This document shows, piece after piece, positions 61,001-64,000 of a DNA stretch of 64,000 nucleotides (position 1 is the first letter of the stretch; each line of letters starts with the position of its first letter). Below the pieces are notes generated by a model. That model was not told the DNA's origin and did no database searches. It saw only the letters and a list, made by a program, of their open reading frames with translations. The position numbers were made by a program, and so were the translations under genes. The DNA is from Stercorarius parasiticus. Taxonomy: Eukaryota; Chordata; Aves; Charadriiformes; Stercorariidae. The DNA lies in assembly GCA_013396915.1 (NCBI GenBank), contig VWZL01004638.1, positions 434,001 to 498,000 on the forward strand, in the 5' to 3' direction.

Positions 61001-63822
61001 AAAACTGGGGGAGGCAGGAAGCTGCAGCACAAGTAACAGAAGGACATTGCTGGAAGAAGGTGTAATGAGAACTTTGGGAACTGGCATTGTGGGCAGAGAA
61101 AATACGAGGTCAAATTACACTCTGCTGTACTTGAAGTTAAGTATGTGCTCAAATATTTTGCTATTCTTGAGTCTGTATTGAGTCACTTTGCACGTGTTGC
61201 TGCTTCAAACAGTAAAGTACTGATGACTGCAGTGACACAGCTCTTTAGTTTTTAATGCTGTGTTTGTTTTGGAGCATGTTTAGATTAAATTTGTAAGTTG
61301 AGTTAGGTTAAATGTTAGTTTGAAGTATTATAACCTTTTCAAGCAAGCTTTGGCTTTCTGTGCCTCCATTCCAGTTCTGTGACACGCAAGGGATTCTCCC
61401 TAGGCCCTTGGCAGTATTCTGCACTCGTTATTTTTTTTTCATGGATAAAGGGAGGTTGTGCAAACACTGAGGATACTCTTGTGTGCTCATATAAAGCAAT
61501 TGTGTCTGGTTCTGTGATGCTGGTGGACCATTCTTTTGGTGAGGAGTAAGGTGTGATTTTTGCAGCACCCCAGTGACACTTAGAGGCTGTGGCAGGCTCT
61601 AGGGACTTTGCCAACACGTTCTTTCCTGCTGCAGTGCCCGCAGCAGATTTCCCCAACTGAGGTATCTCCTCATGAGGAGGTCTCTGTTAGCTTGGATGAA
61701 TCTCCTGGTGGAACTGATTCTGTGACCATGTGCTAACCTGTCTGAGGCAAAATGAGCTGCCTTAGCTTGAACAATTTAGGTCTTTGTCAGGCTGACTTAA
61801 TTTGACTGAAATGTCTTAGAGAACTGTGACACCATCTGTACCGCTAGAATCAGAAAAACAGAGCTGTATAGTGGGGTGCAAGCTGGTCACAATGGTGTCT
61901 TTTGGCCCACACAGCCATTGGCAGGAAAGGATGCGAGAACAGTGCTTGAAGTCATCCTTATGTGCTGTTCAGTGCATCAGAAGTGTTGGATACTAGAGAA
62001 CTCCTTTTGCATTGTTTTATTCTAAAACATCAATATTTTTATGGTGAAGAAAATAACTTTTTTCCTATAGCAGAGCAAGGGTGTAGCTTTTGTCATGTGT
62101 TTTTTGCCTGCTGGAACCACAGCTTTCATTCCTTTGCATAAGCCTTTTCTTTTTTTTTTTTCATTCCTTTTGCATAGTCAGACTTTTTAGCCCAATTGCG
62201 AGTGTTGCATAGTATTGATGACACATTGTCCAGCTGAAACTATCTTTCCAGAAGGGAAGTGTAACATCTAGGTAGCCTAATTAGTCAAAGCAGTGGTTAT
62301 GAAGGCGGGGAACCTCATGCCAGCAGTTGTTGCCTCATGTGGTCTTAAACCAGGTTCGTAATCTGCATGATTAGAGGAAGCATTTTTCCTGTCTGTGGGG
62401 TATAGACAGAGAGATGCTCTGTGGCTGTATTAGAGAGAGTGACTCTAGAGGAAAGGGCATATTTCCTCCTGGCTGTACACATACATCATATTATATGATA
62501 TTTGGAACAGATAAATTTCCTCAGAAAGTGGCTTTTCAGGGACATAGGCTATTTGGCACCAAAGAAACAGAAAAAATTAATTACCTTTTGCCCCCTGTAT
62601 CATCCGCATGCTGATGCTTGGATTTTGAGAAGTCCCATTTGTGCATAACACGTTAATATGACATGCAAATTTGTTGTGTTTTAATCTATTCTGGTGTGTT
62701 TGCAGTAAAACAACAAAAGCTGGTAATGGAATGCAGTGATTCTAGCACAGTGAGTCATAGGATATAATAATTTTCCATTGTGTCAGCAAACATTCTGTCA
62801 TAACAGATGTTTTAATTACGTTTTTAGATGTTCAGTAGGTAGATATTGGTTTTGTTAAAACTGTTATCTCTCAAGCTGTGTCATTATATGACCATAACAC
62901 TCAGTATCTGACTGTAGGCCCAAGGCCATGCATCTTCTAATGTGTGTGTGTCTTGATATGTCTGTGGAGAATGAAAGGTCAATATACATTTGCAACTTTT
63001 TTGTATGCATATAGTGTGGCTGCTGGAGCCAAAATGTCAGTGTTATAGAGGAAATTTTGTTAAGATAGTCACACTGAGAAAGAAAATAGGGGTGGCAGGG
63101 GTACATTCAGGCTGTGTGATGAACAGTACATTTTGCAGGTGTAGAACTGAGCAGTCCTGCCATCTTTGGCACACAAACCCCTGAGGTGGAAGGGTGATAC
63201 AGCTTCCCACCAGCTTGTTAGAAGACTTCTCCATGCTTCTGTTTGGTTTGCGTATTGAGCAGGAACACACCAGGATTGTGTAAAGTTGCCATATAAGATG
63301 CATTTTTTTGATTGAGTGTTCTTAGATTGCAGTTTTGATTAACAACCATGCTTACTTGGAAGCTCTGAGGAAATGGAGAGCCTCAATGTCTTGCAGGATC
63401 TACATGTTCAGTCTTTGTGCTGCTCCCCCCCCTCCCCCCATCCCACTAAGATTAGATTTTCGAAGTTTTTATGCATCTTTGCATTATTCATCTGGCTCAA
63501 ATGTACCACATTCCAGGGAGGAATTCAGTTCATGCACATGAGCCTGAGGACCAACACCTGCACCTTCACATCCTTCCTGGTCTTGAGCTGTGCCAAGCAT
63601 TCATAGGTAACTTGAAGGCAGACAAGTAATAGTGCAGGGTGAAAGGTAGAATTTAGTCAGTTGTGTATAGATAATAATAAAATAAAATGTTTCCTTTAAG
63701 ACCTTTATATGCATTTTAAATAATTTTTTTCTTTTTTTCTGTGTTACTAGACTGTGACTGTTCTGTCTCAGACAAGTACTTTTTTTTTTTTAACATGAAG
63801 TATCCTTGTTTTGTGACTACAC
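58041..63822. other. Gene-free stretch
   Basis: No gene seen. An A-rich run lies at 60730-60748, T-runs at 61430-61439 and 62149-62161, and a T-run at 63780-63791. A region at 58210-58480 has a few phrases like those in the LTR array (TCATGTTGGAGAAAG at 58442-58456) and may be a very decayed LTR. The minus-strand ORF at 61339-61656 (105 codons) is the longest outside LTR DNA in this part and has no recognised domain. Confidence 0.6.
63425..63444 (-). other. Potential G-quadruplex motif on the minus strand
   Basis: The plus strand has runs of C8, C6 and C3 separated by one or two bases. On the minus strand this is G3-N2-G6-N-G8, enough guanines for a four-run quadruplex because the long run can supply two. 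The motif lies in otherwise unique DNA. Confidence 0.65.
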
Positions 63823-64000
63823 GGAATCACAGAATTACAGAATGGTAGGGGTTGGAAGGGACCTCTGGAGATCATCTAGTCCAACCCCCCTGCCAGAGCA
63901 GGGTCACCTAGAGCAGGTTGCACAGGAACACATCCAGGCGGGTTTTGAATGTCTCCAGAGACGGAGACTCCACCACCTCTCTGGGCAGCCTGTTCCAGTG
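63823..64000 (-). mobile_element. CR1 LINE 3' region, minus strand, running off the window
   Basis: Begins on the plus strand with 8-bp units GGAATCAC, AGAATTAC and AGAATGGT (63823-63846), the reverse of the CR1 terminal repeat. It continues through GGTTGGAAGGGACCTCTGGAG, GATCATCTAGTCCAACCCCC and CTGTTCCAGTG at the right edge, which is canonical CR1 3' sequence. The match is better preserved than in the 24955 copy, suggesting a younger insertion. At least 178 bases are present and the 5' end is outside the window. Confidence 0.95.

Noticed and set aside
1..64000. CRISPR arrays, operons, tRNA or rRNA genes
   Set aside because: No regularly spaced identical repeats, no gene clusters and no RNA-gene sequence recognised by eye; the repeat content is that of a bird nuclear genome.

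Overview
The window looks like avian nuclear DNA from a gene-free, AT-rich region: a gene desert or the inside of a very long intron. Four signs point to a bird. The 3' ends of two CR1 non-LTR retrotransposons are present, one on each strand, with the CR1-type 8-bp terminal repeat. Three copies of a bird-type endogenous-retrovirus LTR superfamily are present; I recognise it from memory as a family widespread in Neoaves. DNA between the repeats is AT-rich and poor in interspersed repeats. Only short microsatellites and homopolymer tracts occur. There are no bacterial features: no long ORFs, ribosome binding sites, operons, CRISPR or rRNA.

Layout. 1-14119 is unique-looking DNA with a strong G-quadruplex motif (1915-1931), a 21-bp tandem array (8290-8362) and a small coding-like minus-strand ORF (10095-10405). 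14120 to about 14850 is an old, minus-strand LTR. 18213-18750 is a plus-strand solo LTR of about 0.54 kb with a 5-bp target-site duplication. About 19430 to 34300 is dense in blocks that look like conserved non-coding (developmental enhancer) DNA, interrupted by a CR1 3' end near 25000. 39906-41006 is a full-length 1.1-kb solo LTR with its own 5-bp duplication; it shares both ends with the 18213 copy but not the middle. From 42040 on there are more enhancer-like blocks, the most striking at about 56680-58040. A minus-strand CR1 runs off the right edge from 63823.

I found no protein-coding gene I could name and no internal retroviral gag, pol or env sequence. Most ORFs are 60-100 codons, as expected by chance in AT-rich DNA; the longest (up to 146 codons) are by-products of the GC-richer LTRs. 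The functional content, if any, is probably regulatory: homeodomain-rich, repeat-poor blocks of the kind that surround developmental transcription-factor genes. That is inference from sequence texture and needs alignment to other birds, reptiles and mammals. The best candidates for something not standard are the modular LTR pair and the unassigned coding-like ORF at 10 kb.
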